Below, one piece after another: positions 17,679 to 26,000 of a DNA stretch of 64,000 nucleotides. A model generated the notes under the pieces. It was given only the letters and a program-made list of their open reading frames with translations, did not search any database and was not told where the DNA came from. Both the position numbers and the translations under genes were made by a program. Location: contig NZ_FXAJ01000013.1 in the NCBI RefSeq assembly GCF_900177535.1, positions 1-64,000 on the forward strand. The letters run 5' to 3'. Position 1 is the first letter of the stretch; each line of letters begins with the position of its first letter. This stretch comes from Priestia filamentosa (lineage in GTDB: Bacteria > Bacillota > Bacilli > Bacillales > Bacillaceae_H).

Positions 17679-18977
17679 TTATGAAATAATAAGTAACCAA
17701 ATATATAAACCAACGAGTGTAATAAACAATGTTGGGATGGTTAAGATGATGCCTGTTTTAAAGTAGGTTCCCCAAGAAATCTTAACTCCTTTAGTAGAAA
17801 GAACATGCAGCCATAAAAGTGTGGCTAGAGAACCAATTGGCGTAATTTTTGGTCCTAAATCCGAACCGATTACATTCGCGTAAATTAAGGCTTCTTTAAT
17901 AGTCCCTGTTGCAGAAGTAGCATCAATAGCCAAGGCGTCAATCATGACCGTTGGCATGTTATTCATAATGGATGATAAGATAGCTGCAATGAAACCCATA
18001 CCCATCGTGGCTGCAAACAATCCATGATCAGCTGTTGCTTGAATGACACTAGCTAGCACTTCTGTTAAACCAACATTTCGTAGTCCATAGACCACCACAT
18101 ACATACCAATAGAGAAGAAAACAATGGCCCATGGAGCTCCCTTTAATACCTTTTTCGTTTGAACAGCTGAACTTTTTCTAGCCATTAGTAAGAATAGGAT
18201 GGCAATAATACCAGCGATAATAGAAACCGGTATGCTAAAGAATTCTCCAATCAAGTAGCCTAGTACTAAAACTATAAGCACAATTCTGGATAGTCGGAAC
18301 ATCTTCTCATCTTTGATGGCATCACGTGGTCTTTGTAAATCGGCTACGTTGTAGGTCTTTGGTATATTTCTACGGAAGTAAATATACAACACGATGATGC
18401 TAGCGAACAGAGCAAATAAGTCCGGTACAATCATATGTGAAGCAAACTCAGAGAAACTAATTCCGAAGAAGTCAGCTGATACAATATTTACTAAGTTACT
18501 GACCACAAGGGGTAATGAGGTGGTATCGGCAATAAAACCACTTGCAATAATAAAAGGAAAGACCATATGATCTTCAAATTTTAAGGCTCGTACCATAGCT
18601 AGTACAATCGGTGTTAGAATCAATGCTGCTCCGTCGTTTGCAAATAATGCAGCCACTACAGCTCCAAGAAGAGAAACATAAACAAACATTCGAACACCAT
18701 TACCACCAGCAGCTCTCGCCATATGCAAGGCTGCCCATTCAAAGAAACCAATTTCATCTAAAATTAAAGAAATAATGATAACAGCAATAAAAGTTAAGGT
18801 AGCATTCCAGACAATAGAGGTTACATCCACTACGTCACCGAAATCCACTACTCCTACAATAAGAGCAAGAATGGCTCCTCCGCAGGCTGACCATCCGATA
18901 GAAAGATTTTTTGGTTGCCATATGACTAAGATAAGTGTCACAAGAAAAATCAATGATGCCAATATAACTGATGTCAA
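17679..18977 (-). CDS. arsB: ArsB-type arsenite efflux permease
   Basis: 432 residues from the TTG at 18977; GGAGG lies 9 bases upstream and overlaps the second codon of a longer frame, so the longer frame is rejected. There are about 11-12 membrane segments. Typical ArsB/NhaD-superfamily motifs are [29 protein letters not shown], and [13 protein letters not shown] near the C-terminal repeat. It exports arsenite, or antimonite, made available by ArsC. Confidence 0.94.
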   Translation of the reverse strand: MTSVILASLIFLVTLILVIWQPKNLSIGWSACGGAILALIVGVVDFGDVVDVTSIVWNATLTFIAVIIISLILDEIGFFEWAALHMARAAGGNGVRMFVYVSLLGAVVAALFANDGAALILTPIVLAMVRALKFEDHMVFPFIIASGFIADTTSLPLVVSNLVNIVSADFFGISFSEFASHMIVPDLFALFASIIVLYIYFRRNIPKTYNVADLQRPRDAIKDEKMFRLSRIVLIVLVLGYLIGEFFSIPVSIIAGIIAILFLLMARKSSAVQTKKVLKGAPWAIVFFSIGMYVVVYGLRNVGLTEVLASVIQATADHGLFAATMGMGFIAAILSSIMNNMPTVMIDALAIDATSATGTIKEALIYANVIGSDLGPKITPIGSLATLLWLHVLSTKGVKISWGTYFKTGIILTIPTLFITLVGLYIWLLIIS

Positions 18978-18992
18978 TGTACAAACCTCCAA

Positions 18993-19340
18993 TTAATCAC
19001 AACAAATACGTAATCCTTGTTTTTCTAACTCGTTTAAACGTTCATGCTGAGTTGGTAGCGATTCAAGGATGTTAGAAACGAACCCATAATATTGATGTTC
19101 TTTATTGAGAGAATAAAATATCCACTTTCCTCTTCGATGCTCTTTTACAATTTTGGCATCCTTTAATTTTCGTAAATGCTGACTAATAGCAGGCTGGCTC
19201 GTTTTATATATCTCTACCAGTTCACAAACACAACATTCATGCGTTTCTAGAAGTTTCACCATAGATAAGCGAGTCTTATCCCCTAACAGCTTTAATATTT
19301 GTGCTGCTTTTTCAATTTCAATTGTAGTCTTTACATCCAT
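18993..19340 (-). CDS. arsR: ArsR arsenic-responsive repressor
   Basis: 115 residues from the ATG at 19340, with GGGAGG 9 bases upstream; an ATG six codons earlier overlaps that site. The winged-helix ArsR/SmtB fold has the metalloid trap ECCVCELVE in the helix before the recognition helix (TSQPAISQHLRKLKDAKIV). The C-terminus ends ICCD with another Cys pair. It leads the arsR-arsB-arsC operon. Confidence 0.95.
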   Translation of the reverse strand: MDVKTTIEIEKAAQILKLLGDKTRLSMVKLLETHECCVCELVEIYKTSQPAISQHLRKLKDAKIVKEHRRGKWIFYSLNKEHQYYGFVSNILESLPTQHERLNELEKQGLRICCD

Positions 19341-19354
19341 GAATTGTCCTCCCA

Positions 19355-19412
19355 ACATTAACGTTAATTAACATATAATTATATTATTATATGTTAATGG
19401 TATATAATATAA
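19355..19412 (-). promoter_or_regulatory. Promoter and operator of the ars operon
   Basis: Two overlapping dyads lie before arsR. One is ACATTAACGTTAATTAACAT (from 19355). The other is ACATATAAT, six bases, ATTATATGT (19371..19394), perfect arms. AT-rich ATTA/TAAT dyads of this kind are usual for ArsR. Confidence 0.65.
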
Positions 19413-19524
19413 CGATTTTTTTTACTATTTGCAACTCCAAAAATAAATTCACCTAACCTATATCTTTTATTAAGATTAGCCATATGAAAAGCCTCTAAAA
19501 AGATTTTTTAGAGACTTTAATTCA

Positions 19525-20013
19525 CTATGTAAGAATTTTCTCCATGGCCATAACATCTACATACTTATTATCTAGTTTTCCTTGTTCTTGAAATACCCCT
19601 ACTTCACGAAATCCTATACCCTTATATAAGCTTTGACCGGCCTGATTAAATGGAAAGGTGAATAGAACCAACTTATGAAAATCAGATTTTTTCGCTCTAT
19701 CTTCTAGGTCCTTTAATAATGCTTTTCCAATTCCTTTTCCACGTTGCTTTCTCTGGATATAGACGGATAAGTCAGCCACACCATTATAGGCACAACGGTG
19801 AGAATAGGGATTTAGAGAAGCCCATCCTGCTATGGATTCTTCTACCTCTGCTACAATGACTTCATACCGTTCTGAACGTTCAAAGAGCCATTGTCTAATA
19901 TAGGTTATATCTTTTGTTTCTAACTCTAACGTAGCTATGCGATCCACAATGCCTTCGTTATAAATCTTCAATATACTCTCCATATCTTTTTCTCTGGCTT
20001 CACGAATTATCAC
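19525..20013 (-). CDS. GNAT acetyltransferase of the phosphinothricin/arsinothricin (ArsN1/PAT) type
   Basis: A 162-residue GNAT enzyme. It has the PAT-family N-terminus IREAREKDMESILKIYNEGI, a GWASLNPYSHRCAYNGVADLS core, and the acetyl-CoA loop RKQRGKGIGKALL. Family members acetylate the amino group of phosphinothricin or, in ArsN1, arsinothricin; other members act on methionine derivatives. Its place between a classical ars operon and an ArsL-like cluster favours ArsN1. The GTG start has AAAGGGG upstream. It would serve as self-resistance; this is inference. Confidence 0.75.
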   Translation of the reverse strand: MIIREAREKDMESILKIYNEGIVDRIATLELETKDITYIRQWLFERSERYEVIVAEVEESIAGWASLNPYSHRCAYNGVADLSVYIQRKQRGKGIGKALLKDLEDRAKKSDFHKLVLFTFPFNQAGQSLYKGIGFREVGVFQEQGKLDNKYVDVMAMEKILT

Positions 20014-20158
20014 TTTATAAACCCCTTTCTGAGACTTTTTGTATCATTTTATTAAAGAAGGAAACGATTATCTTGCTTTTCCTTAGCAACTTCATTAACC
20101 TATTCATATCAATAATTAAGGGAATGGACTTGAAATAATTCTAAAGGAGAACGTATTT

Positions 20159-20359
20159 ATGGTCGTGAATCGTGCTGGAAATTTATCCGTTGAATATTTT
20201 CAATCTTATTTTAAATTACTTATGAATACACGCAATTTCAATGTCGTACAAGCTAAAGAATTTATTTTTAAGCGCTTCTTTAATGAGGATTGTAAGGCCC
20301 TTGGAAATCATACTTATCAGAATTTCGAGAAAGCGTATCTATCATTAAAAAGTGAATGA
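20159..20359 (+). CDS. Small protein of unknown function
   Basis: A 66-residue basic, aromatic-rich protein (SVEYFQSYFKLLMNTRNF) with AAAGGAGA 8 bases before the ATG. No motif is recognised. It is transcribed against both neighbours and is closed by the shared terminator at 20392. Confidence 0.5.
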   Translation: MVVNRAGNLSVEYFQSYFKLLMNTRNFNVVQAKEFIFKRFFNEDCKALGNHTYQNFEKAYLSLKSE

Positions 20360-20391
20360 TTTCAATTGGAGTAAGTTTAGTGTTATAAATG

Positions 20392-20427
20392 AAAAGACAG
20401 AGTCATATTACTGACTCTGTCTCTTTG
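20392..20427. terminator. Bidirectional terminator
   Basis: AAAAGACAGAGTCA pairs with TGACTCTGTCTCTTT, serving the plus-strand gene at 20159 and the minus-strand operon ending at 20430. Confidence 0.85.
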
Positions 20428-20429
20428 TA

Positions 20430-20813
20430 TTAACTTATTTCTTTTACTACTGTTTCCATCTGAGGCTTAGTAGCAAAACTTATTAGACTTCCGTTAACGA
20501 CTACTGCTGGAGTCGCATACTTAAGAATATCGTCCTCACTTACATGTTTAAATCCTCTTTTTCTCATTAACTCACTTAATTTCTTCTTAGCCATAACTCG
20601 ATCCATTGAGATGTCATAGTTATAGAGATGAACATTGACAGTCTTATCAAAGTGTTCTTTTAATCGTTCCTTTAATTCTAGGCTTTCCTCATAAAAATTT
20701 TCACTGTCTTCACAACAACTAGAGCCGGGCTCCATTTCTGCATCCATGTCACAGCACTCGTCTTGGTTACCTAGAACACTAGGGAAGATTTCAATTAAGA
20801 TTGATGAATTCAT
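20430..20813 (-). CDS. Cys-rich protein with a thioredoxin-like C-terminal part
   Basis: A 127-residue protein. After a short IEIFPSVLG strand come two Cys pairs in an acidic loop (DECCDMDAEMEPGSSCCEDSE). Residues 50-127 resemble a thioredoxin fold lacking CxxC but ending ATPAVVVNGSLIS, the cis-Pro strand pattern. The clustered vicinal cysteines could bind As(III), as in the chaperone ArsD, though the sequence is not a clear ArsD. It is the last gene of the ArsL-like operon, 12 bases after the GTPase gene. Confidence 0.65.
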   Translation of the reverse strand: MNSSILIEIFPSVLGNQDECCDMDAEMEPGSSCCEDSENFYEESLELKERLKEHFDKTVNVHLYNYDISMDRVMAKKKLSELMRKRGFKHVSEDDILKYATPAVVVNGSLISFATKPQMETVVKEIS

Positions 20814-20825
20814 TTATTTTCCTCC

Positions 20826-21932
20826 TTACAATACTTCGTATAAACGATGAACTGGCTTTGGTGGAAGTGGACTAAAGCATTCGTTATATGTGGCATTCCA
20901 CTCCGTATTAAATTCTTTATTCAGGGATTCAATAGCATCTGCGACTACTAGGTTAAGAACAGCTGGGGATGCTTCAATGCGAATGTTTAGAACCACCCTA
21001 AATTCTGTATGCTCTTTTGTGTTTTTCTCCGTAAATGTTGGTTCATCCCCGGTGTGTACCATGCTCGCTTTTACAAATCCGTCTTCAAAACCTACATGAA
21101 CTTTTAGATGAGCTATAGCCATCTTCTCTCTTAAGAAATGATCGTTTAGCTTACTTAGAAAAGACTTAGTCCATTCATGTGGATTTACTTTTTCTTTACC
21201 ACTTAGATCACCTAGGATATTCATCCAGGCTAATTGTGCTTCCCCTTCTGCATATTGTTCATAATCAATATCGAGAACCTTATCTCCTCCTAAGTCGGTC
21301 GTCAGCCACGTCTGAGTTAAGGTATCAAGATGATCTCCTCTTTCAGCAGAGATAGTTTGAATAATAGCTTGAGGATAACGTTGTTGTAGATAACTATATA
21401 ATTTTTCAACTTCTTCAGGAGAATAACGATCTAATTTATTTAGAGCGATAATATCTCCTTCTGCTAACTGTTTTTCAAATATATAACTTACTGATTGGGA
21501 AAAAGAAGGTCTTTCCTCCGTAGCATTTAACTCATGTATAAGTCGAGCAGGATCTACGACAATAGTTAAAGGTGCAGTTGTGAATTGGTCTGAGTAGTAC
21601 TGTTTTAAAGGTTGGATAACCGTTGCTGCTAAATCAGTACAGCTCCCTACAGCTTCAGCGATAATCACATCTGGTTGCTTTTCTTCTAATAATATATTTA
21701 GATTCTTATATAAATCGTCAAACTGGCAACAGAAGCAGCCTCCTGTTACTTCCTTAGCATTTAGCCCACTTCTACGAGCAAGTTCTGTATCAATTAATTC
21801 TTTTCCTTGGTCATTGGTTACAATCGCTACACGATATCCTTCTTCTTCAAGTTTTAAAGCTGAATTAATCATAGTAGTTGTTTTACCGGCACCGAGGAAT
21901 CCCCCGAGTAATACTAATTTAGCAGTTTTCAT
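20826..21932 (-). CDS. COG0523-family (CobW-like) metallochaperone GTPase
   Basis: A 368-residue GTPase. Walker A is GGFLGAGKTTT (10-20), the metal-binding loop is GGCFCC (Cys66, Cys68, Cys69; the CxCC of the family), and NKLD gives base specificity. The CobW_C region (about 270-350) has diverged. Family members insert or traffic metals such as Zn, Co or Ni. In this operon it may serve the radical SAM enzyme or handle metalloid. It is co-directional with the aquaporin gene 22 bases upstream. Confidence 0.85.
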   Translation of the reverse strand: MKTAKLVLLGGFLGAGKTTTMINSALKLEEEGYRVAIVTNDQGKELIDTELARRSGLNAKEVTGGCFCCQFDDLYKNLNILLEEKQPDVIIAEAVGSCTDLAATVIQPLKQYYSDQFTTAPLTIVVDPARLIHELNATEERPSFSQSVSYIFEKQLAEGDIIALNKLDRYSPEEVEKLYSYLQQRYPQAIIQTISAERGDHLDTLTQTWLTTDLGGDKVLDIDYEQYAEGEAQLAWMNILGDLSGKEKVNPHEWTKSFLSKLNDHFLREKMAIAHLKVHVGFEDGFVKASMVHTGDEPTFTEKNTKEHTEFRVVLNIRIEASPAVLNLVVADAIESLNKEFNTEWNATYNECFSPLPPKPVHRLYEVL

Positions 21933-21953
21933 CTTTATTCTTCCTCCCCATTT

Positions 21954-22673
21954 TTATTCTTCTTCATGAAGTAAGGTATAGATTAAAGCAGCACTAAGGG
22001 AGCCTAGTATAGTAGCCACCAAGTAAATCCAAAGGCTATTGAATTCACCTGAAACCATGGCTGGTCCGAATGACCGAGCAGGGTTCATCGATGCTCCACT
22101 AATAGGTCCTCCAAACATGGCTTCTAGCGCTACGGTTGCTCCAATAGCTAGTCCTGCAAAGGATTTAACAGCTTTACCGTGAACGGCAGATGTTAAAATA
22201 ACCATCATCAATATAAAAGTTAAGACGTATTCTAGAATAAAACTCTGTAACCAAGATCCACTAGGAATGGTTGAACCGAGGTTTGAAACATTACCAAACA
22301 TGATTAATAAGGTCGTACTTGAAGCTAAAGCTGCTATTAATTGCGTCAGAATATAAGTCATGGCTTCTTTTTTCGTAATTTCGCCTAAGAAAAGAAAGGC
22401 AACTGTTACAGCAGGATTGAAATGTGCTCCAGAGATATGGCCAAAAGAATAAATTAAAGCTAGGACCACTAATCCAAAGGTTAAAGCTACACCAACATGC
22501 GTTAAACTATTTGTAAGGGAGTTCACCATAATAGCACCCGTACCTGCGAATATAAGAAAGTAAGTACCAATAAACTCAGCTATAATTTTCTTTCTAATAT
22601 TAGTGTAAGTATCGATACTAGTTAGTGTACTAGGCTGATTGACGGAAGCAGCTACCAAAGGTTTTTGAGCCAT
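21954..22673 (-). CDS. Aquaporin-family channel (AqpS-like)
   Basis: A 239-residue MIP channel with six membrane segments and both NPA boxes, HFNPAVTV (86-88) and SMNPARSFGPA (197-199) with the selectivity-filter Arg200. The first 25 residues are an extra cytoplasmic tail. In ars operons such channels move arsenite or methylarsenite passively. Here it could bring in arsenite as substrate for the radical SAM enzyme, 17 bases upstream in the same operon, or release product. Confidence 0.9.
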   Translation of the reverse strand: MAQKPLVAASVNQPSTLTSIDTYTNIRKKIIAEFIGTYFLIFAGTGAIMVNSLTNSLTHVGVALTFGLVVLALIYSFGHISGAHFNPAVTVAFLFLGEITKKEAMTYILTQLIAALASSTTLLIMFGNVSNLGSTIPSGSWLQSFILEYVLTFILMMVILTSAVHGKAVKSFAGLAIGATVALEAMFGGPISGASMNPARSFGPAMVSGEFNSLWIYLVATILGSLSAALIYTLLHEEE

Positions 22674-22689
22674 TCTTCTCTCCCTCCCC

Positions 22690-23964
22690 TTAGCACTTCA
22701 AACAGCAGCGTTTGAAGATTCCTTCTTCTGCTGGTGTTAACATTTCAAAATAGAGTTCATCTAATTTAGGGTCTGGATGTTTCCAGTCATAATGAAATTC
22801 ATGCTCTTCCAAATCCAGCTTTTTAATAGAATCTTTATGTAATAGTGGAGAGCCTTTATATAAATACAACCTAGTTTCGTATTGAATTGGATCTACAATA
22901 TCCCCTAATTGATTATCTTCTATGAAAGATCGGAACGTAGTAAGATCTTCAAATTTGGTCCAAGGGTTAAACATGATAAAGGTTGGATTAAGTTTGATAT
23001 CTACCTCCCTCAAATAACGAATAGCTTCTTCGATGTCCTTTACACTTGTGTCTTTAGCTACCGCATCAAGTACTTCTTCAGAAGGGAATTCTAAAGCTGA
23101 AGTAATGAACTTGACTCCTAAGTCCTTCATTTCTAATAAAGTCTCTTTGTTTTCTAAAATGTGATCTACCCGAGTAGTGAAATCGTACGTAAGTTGAGGG
23201 AATTCTTGGTGTAGTTTTCTTAAGATTTTAATACCATGATATTTAGCGTTAAAGAAATCAGCATCTATAAAGGTAAGATGAGTCATGCCGCCTTCTACCA
23301 AATTTCTTACATCCTGTAATACAATTTCTTCTGGTACAAGGATGACTTTTCCGCCATAGGCAGCAAAGACAGAACAGTACAGGCATTTATGATGACAACC
23401 TCTTGCAATCTCTGTTGAGCCTACTATTTCTTCTGACTCTAAAAGATGGTTAATCTGTTTTTGAGGATATTTATATAATGGTGGTAATAAATGTCTTGAA
23501 GGGATATCTAGGTGATTTCGGGACATATGAGGAGGGATAACCTCTCCTTTTACAGCTTGTTCAGCACTCAATACTCCAGGAAGTTTATCTTGTTTGTCAC
23601 CAGAAAGATGCTTAGCTAGTAAAGTTAATGGTTGTTCCCACTCGCCGCAGATACAGGAATCGCTATATTTACCAGCTAACCGATTGGCATTAATCGTGGC
23701 ATGTTGGCCAAAGAATGTGATGTGAGCCTTTGGGTTTTTATCAGCCACAAGTTTTGCCATTTCAATTCCTGCATGTACAGCATCAAATAATGGAACAGAT
23801 ATCGCGACTAAATCTTTACCTGAAATTTTTTCTTCTACAATTCCTTCTACATAGGTGTCTAATATAGATACATCAAATCCCGCCTTTATTAAAGGGGTAG
23901 CTGCTGTAGCAATCGTATTAGGTTGAAAACCACCTTCGAAGGTTGAAATCAGTAAGATATTCAT
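22690..23964 (-). CDS. arsL: ArsL-like radical SAM enzyme (organoarsenical biosynthesis)
   Basis: A 424-residue protein. Residues 1-125 form a Rossmann-like domain of the B12-binding type (MNILLISTFEGGFQPN), without an obvious DxHxxG. The radical SAM cluster motif is GCHHKCLYC (Cys190, Cys194, Cys197). The last six residues are RCCLKC, a tail that I recall as diagnostic of ArsL, the enzyme that transfers a 3-amino-3-carboxypropyl group from SAM to arsenite in arsinothricin biosynthesis. It leads a four-enzyme operon and is preceded by a 28-codon peptide gene. CUAEP/CCAEP-tail radical SAM proteins are the main alternative family. Product and name are inferred from motif and context. Confidence 0.75.
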   Translation of the reverse strand: MNILLISTFEGGFQPNTIATAATPLIKAGFDVSILDTYVEGIVEEKISGKDLVAISVPLFDAVHAGIEMAKLVADKNPKAHITFFGQHATINANRLAGKYSDSCICGEWEQPLTLLAKHLSGDKQDKLPGVLSAEQAVKGEVIPPHMSRNHLDIPSRHLLPPLYKYPQKQINHLLESEEIVGSTEIARGCHHKCLYCSVFAAYGGKVILVPEEIVLQDVRNLVEGGMTHLTFIDADFFNAKYHGIKILRKLHQEFPQLTYDFTTRVDHILENKETLLEMKDLGVKFITSALEFPSEEVLDAVAKDTSVKDIEEAIRYLREVDIKLNPTFIMFNPWTKFEDLTTFRSFIEDNQLGDIVDPIQYETRLYLYKGSPLLHKDSIKKLDLEEHEFHYDWKHPDPKLDELYFEMLTPAEEGIFKRCCLKC

Positions 23965-23989
23965 TCTACATCCTCCTAAGTTTTAAAGT

Positions 23990-24076
23990 TTAAGGCCAAA
24001 CTGGATCCATGAATAACATAACAGTTGCCACTGTGATTAATGCATACACAGCTTTATTCTTATAATAAAGTTTCAT
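23990..24076 (-). CDS. 28-residue pre-peptide, candidate signalling pheromone
   Basis: An ATG at 24076 is preceded by GGGAGGGG at 8 bases, one of the strongest ribosome sites in the window. The peptide starts basic (MKLYYKNK), continues hydrophobic (AVYALITVATVMLF) and ends MDPVWP. This is the layout of exported Phr/PapR/NprX-like pheromone precursors, whose last 5-8 residues are the signal. It lies 25 bases before the ArsL-like gene and divergent from an HTH-TPR regulator at 24435. A small membrane subunit or leader peptide is the alternative. Confidence 0.6.
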   Translation of the reverse strand: MKLYYKNKAVYALITVATVMLFMDPVWP

Positions 24077-24239
24077 TTTTTGTTCCCCTCCCATAATTAA
24101 ATTCCATCTAAAGATTGTTAATATCGAATGATTCCAAAGCTTCTTTAATGCTGATTACCTTTTACTTAAAGAGATAAAGACAGACTATTAGATAGCACTT
24201 CATTTCTTATTCTAGGTTATAAGCTTCACACCCTTTTAA

Positions 24240-24390
24240 TAACATTAGTTAACATTTGTTTGTTTATTGTTAAAATGTTTAATTTGTTAAGTAAATAGTA
24301 ATGGACAAGGAAAAGTTTGTCAACATATTCTGAACATTTAATTAAATATTTACATTTTGTTCAAAATTGTTAATAATAGAGTTAGATAAT
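24240..24390. promoter_or_regulatory. Divergent promoter region with AACATTT/AAATGTT repeats
   Basis: The gap 24077..24434 separates the peptide/arsL operon from the HTH-TPR gene. It contains AACATTTG (about 24253), TTAAAATGTTTAA (about 24271), AACATTTAATTAAATATT (about 24333) and TTGTTAATAATAG, i.e. several overlapping A/T dyads. A similar AACATTTTT..AAAAATGTT dyad lies upstream of the gene at 27535, so both operons may share a regulator. Confidence 0.5.
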
Positions 24391-24434
24391 ACTGAATAAA
24401 AAGTTAAAGAGAGAAGATTGGGTGGGGTGACCAA

Positions 24435-25688
24435 ATGTTAGGTCAACGCATAAAGGAATTAAGAAAAGAAAAAAAGTTAACACAACAAGAATTATCTAAA
24501 GGCATCATAACTCGAAGCTATCTAAGCCAGATTGAACAGGGACTAGTTCAACCATCTTTTGATATATTAGAAAAATTGAGCCTTAAACTAGATTGTTCAG
24601 TTGATACTTTCTTTAAAACGATAGAAAATAAGGATTTATTATTATCACAAGTTAAGAAAGAAATTAAAACAGCTGAAAATCAAATAGAATCTAATTCTTA
24701 TGAAAAAGTAGAAGGTTTTATTCAAAAGAAGGATTATTTAGTTCATAAAGAATTAAATTCCTATGATAGAGGAATTTTATTGTGGGTTCATGGTAAGTAC
24801 TATGAGCATAAAAAGGATTACAATCACTCTCTGGCCTTTTTCGAAGAGAGCATAACAGAGTTAGAGAGTAGTAAACATACAAATGAAATGTTAAGATCCT
24901 TAGATTCGCTAGGCTATGTACATAGTCAAATCAACAATAATGAAATAGCCCTTAACCTTCTTAATAAGGCTTATCGAATTATGATTTACGATCAAATTCA
25001 AGGAGTGATACGTGTATCTATCCTTGTTAATCTAGGAATAGTCCATGGCAAATTAAAGGAGTACTACTCAGCAATCAATTTTCTCCAGGAAGCAAGTGAC
25101 CTAAATGATAAGATGGGTACTTACTATAAGTCTGGTGAAATCTTTATGGCAATGGGAATCTGTAACATGCAATTAAAACGTTATAAGGGAGCAAAAGATG
25201 CTTATGAGAGAGCTCTGAACTTTTTTAAGCTTAGTAAGAATAAATACTACCAAGCTGGTACTTATACGAACTTAGGTATTCTCTCCTCCTATAAGAAAGA
25301 GTATCACCAAGCAGATCTCTATTTAAGAACAGCCATAAACATTTACAAGAGTGTTGGCTCTAAAGAAAGTGAAATTATGAATGTTCAAGTAGAACTTGCT
25401 AGGGTTTACTACTTACAGGAGGAATACGATAAAGCATCTTCTATATGTCATGACGTTTTACAGATGGAAGACGTTAATAAACATACAGCTCAAGCACTTG
25501 AGCTTTTAGGGGATATTTGCTTTAAGTTATCGGATATAGAGGATTCATTAAAGCACTATAACAGGGCAAAAGATTTTCTTGTAACGCAGTCGATATCATG
25601 TGATCATCTTTGTAAGAAGGTTGCTGACGTATATTTTTCTATAGGAGATTATCAGAAAGCTTCAGATTTCTACAAAGAATGTTTCTAA
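24435..25688 (+). CDS. HTH-TPR transcriptional regulator, RRNPP (PlcR/NprR-like) family
   Basis: A 417-residue protein. Residues 3-58 are an XRE-type helix-turn-helix (LRKEKKLTQQELSKGIITRSYLSQIEQG). Residues about 100-415 are serial TPR helices (for example SLAFFEESITELE, YSAINFLQEASDL, YKGAKDAYERALNFF, DYQKASDFYKECF). This HTH-plus-TPR layout is that of RRNPP sensors, which bind short re-imported peptides. The divergent 28-residue peptide gene is the obvious candidate ligand source. It probably controls the arsL operon and perhaps the one at 27535. Confidence 0.85.
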   Translation: MLGQRIKELRKEKKLTQQELSKGIITRSYLSQIEQGLVQPSFDILEKLSLKLDCSVDTFFKTIENKDLLLSQVKKEIKTAENQIESNSYEKVEGFIQKKDYLVHKELNSYDRGILLWVHGKYYEHKKDYNHSLAFFEESITELESSKHTNEMLRSLDSLGYVHSQINNNEIALNLLNKAYRIMIYDQIQGVIRVSILVNLGIVHGKLKEYYSAINFLQEASDLNDKMGTYYKSGEIFMAMGICNMQLKRYKGAKDAYERALNFFKLSKNKYYQAGTYTNLGILSSYKKEYHQADLYLRTAINIYKSVGSKESEIMNVQVELARVYYLQEEYDKASSICHDVLQMEDVNKHTAQALELLGDICFKLSDIEDSLKHYNRAKDFLVTQSISCDHLCKKVADVYFSIGDYQKASDFYKECF

Positions 25689-25691
25689 TAT

Positions 25692-25732
25692 AAAAAGACA
25701 GTGAGTTGAACCATGCTCACTGTCTTTTTATA
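25692..25732. terminator. Terminator between convergent genes, overlapping the 3' end of the ArsR-like gene
   Basis: AAAAAGACAGTGAG pairs with CTCACTGTCTTTTTA. The TGA of the minus-strand gene (25717) lies inside the hairpin. Confidence 0.85.
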
Positions 25733-25998
25733 ATCTCCTCATAAACAGATGGAGAGATTATACGTTTAATTTCTTCATCGTTCACTTGATAATAAGACCA
25801 TGTACCTCTTTCCAAGCGACGAATAAATCCAGCATCAAATAGTTGTTTTAAATGATAAGAAAGTTTTGACTGAGAAATTTGCAACTTTCCTTGTAACGCA
25901 GAGACACTCAATTCTTCATGTTGATACATTTCTCTTATAATTTCCAACCTTATTTTATCACCAAGAGTACGAAGTTTACTCTCATAGTATGTAAGCAT
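25717..25998 (-). CDS. ArsR-type winged-helix regulator without metal-binding cysteines
   Basis: A 93-residue winged-helix protein: LGDKIRLEIIREMYQHEELS, recognition helix QISQSKLSYHLKQLFDAGFI, wing RRLERGTWSYYQVN. It has no Cys and no ECCVCE box, so it does not sense arsenite in the classical way. It is translated from a GGAG site inside the end of the ATP-grasp gene, so it is the third gene of the minus-strand operon 27535-25717. Confidence 0.85.
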   Translation of the reverse strand: MLTYYESKLRTLGDKIRLEIIREMYQHEELSVSALQGKLQISQSKLSYHLKQLFDAGFIRRLERGTWSYYQVNDEEIKRIISPSVYEEIIKRQ

Positions 25999-26000
25999 TT

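Noticed and set aside
20430..20813. ArsD metallochaperone
   Set aside because: The Cys pairs are suggestive, but the N-terminal ArsD pattern is missing and no ArsA ATPase is present; kept as a Cys-rich thioredoxin-fold protein.
509..24403. Shared 15-base TAATACTGAATAAAA at 509 and near 24388 as a common operator
   Set aside because: AT-rich and only two occurrences; one is part of a perfect palindrome and the other is not, so chance is not excluded.
24435..25688. Rap-type phosphatase instead of a DNA-binding regulator
   Set aside because: The N-terminal 58 residues are a clear XRE helix-turn-helix, which Rap proteins lack.
25717..25998. Second arsenite-sensing ArsR
   Set aside because: It has the winged-helix fold but no cysteine at all, so direct As(III) sensing is unlikely.
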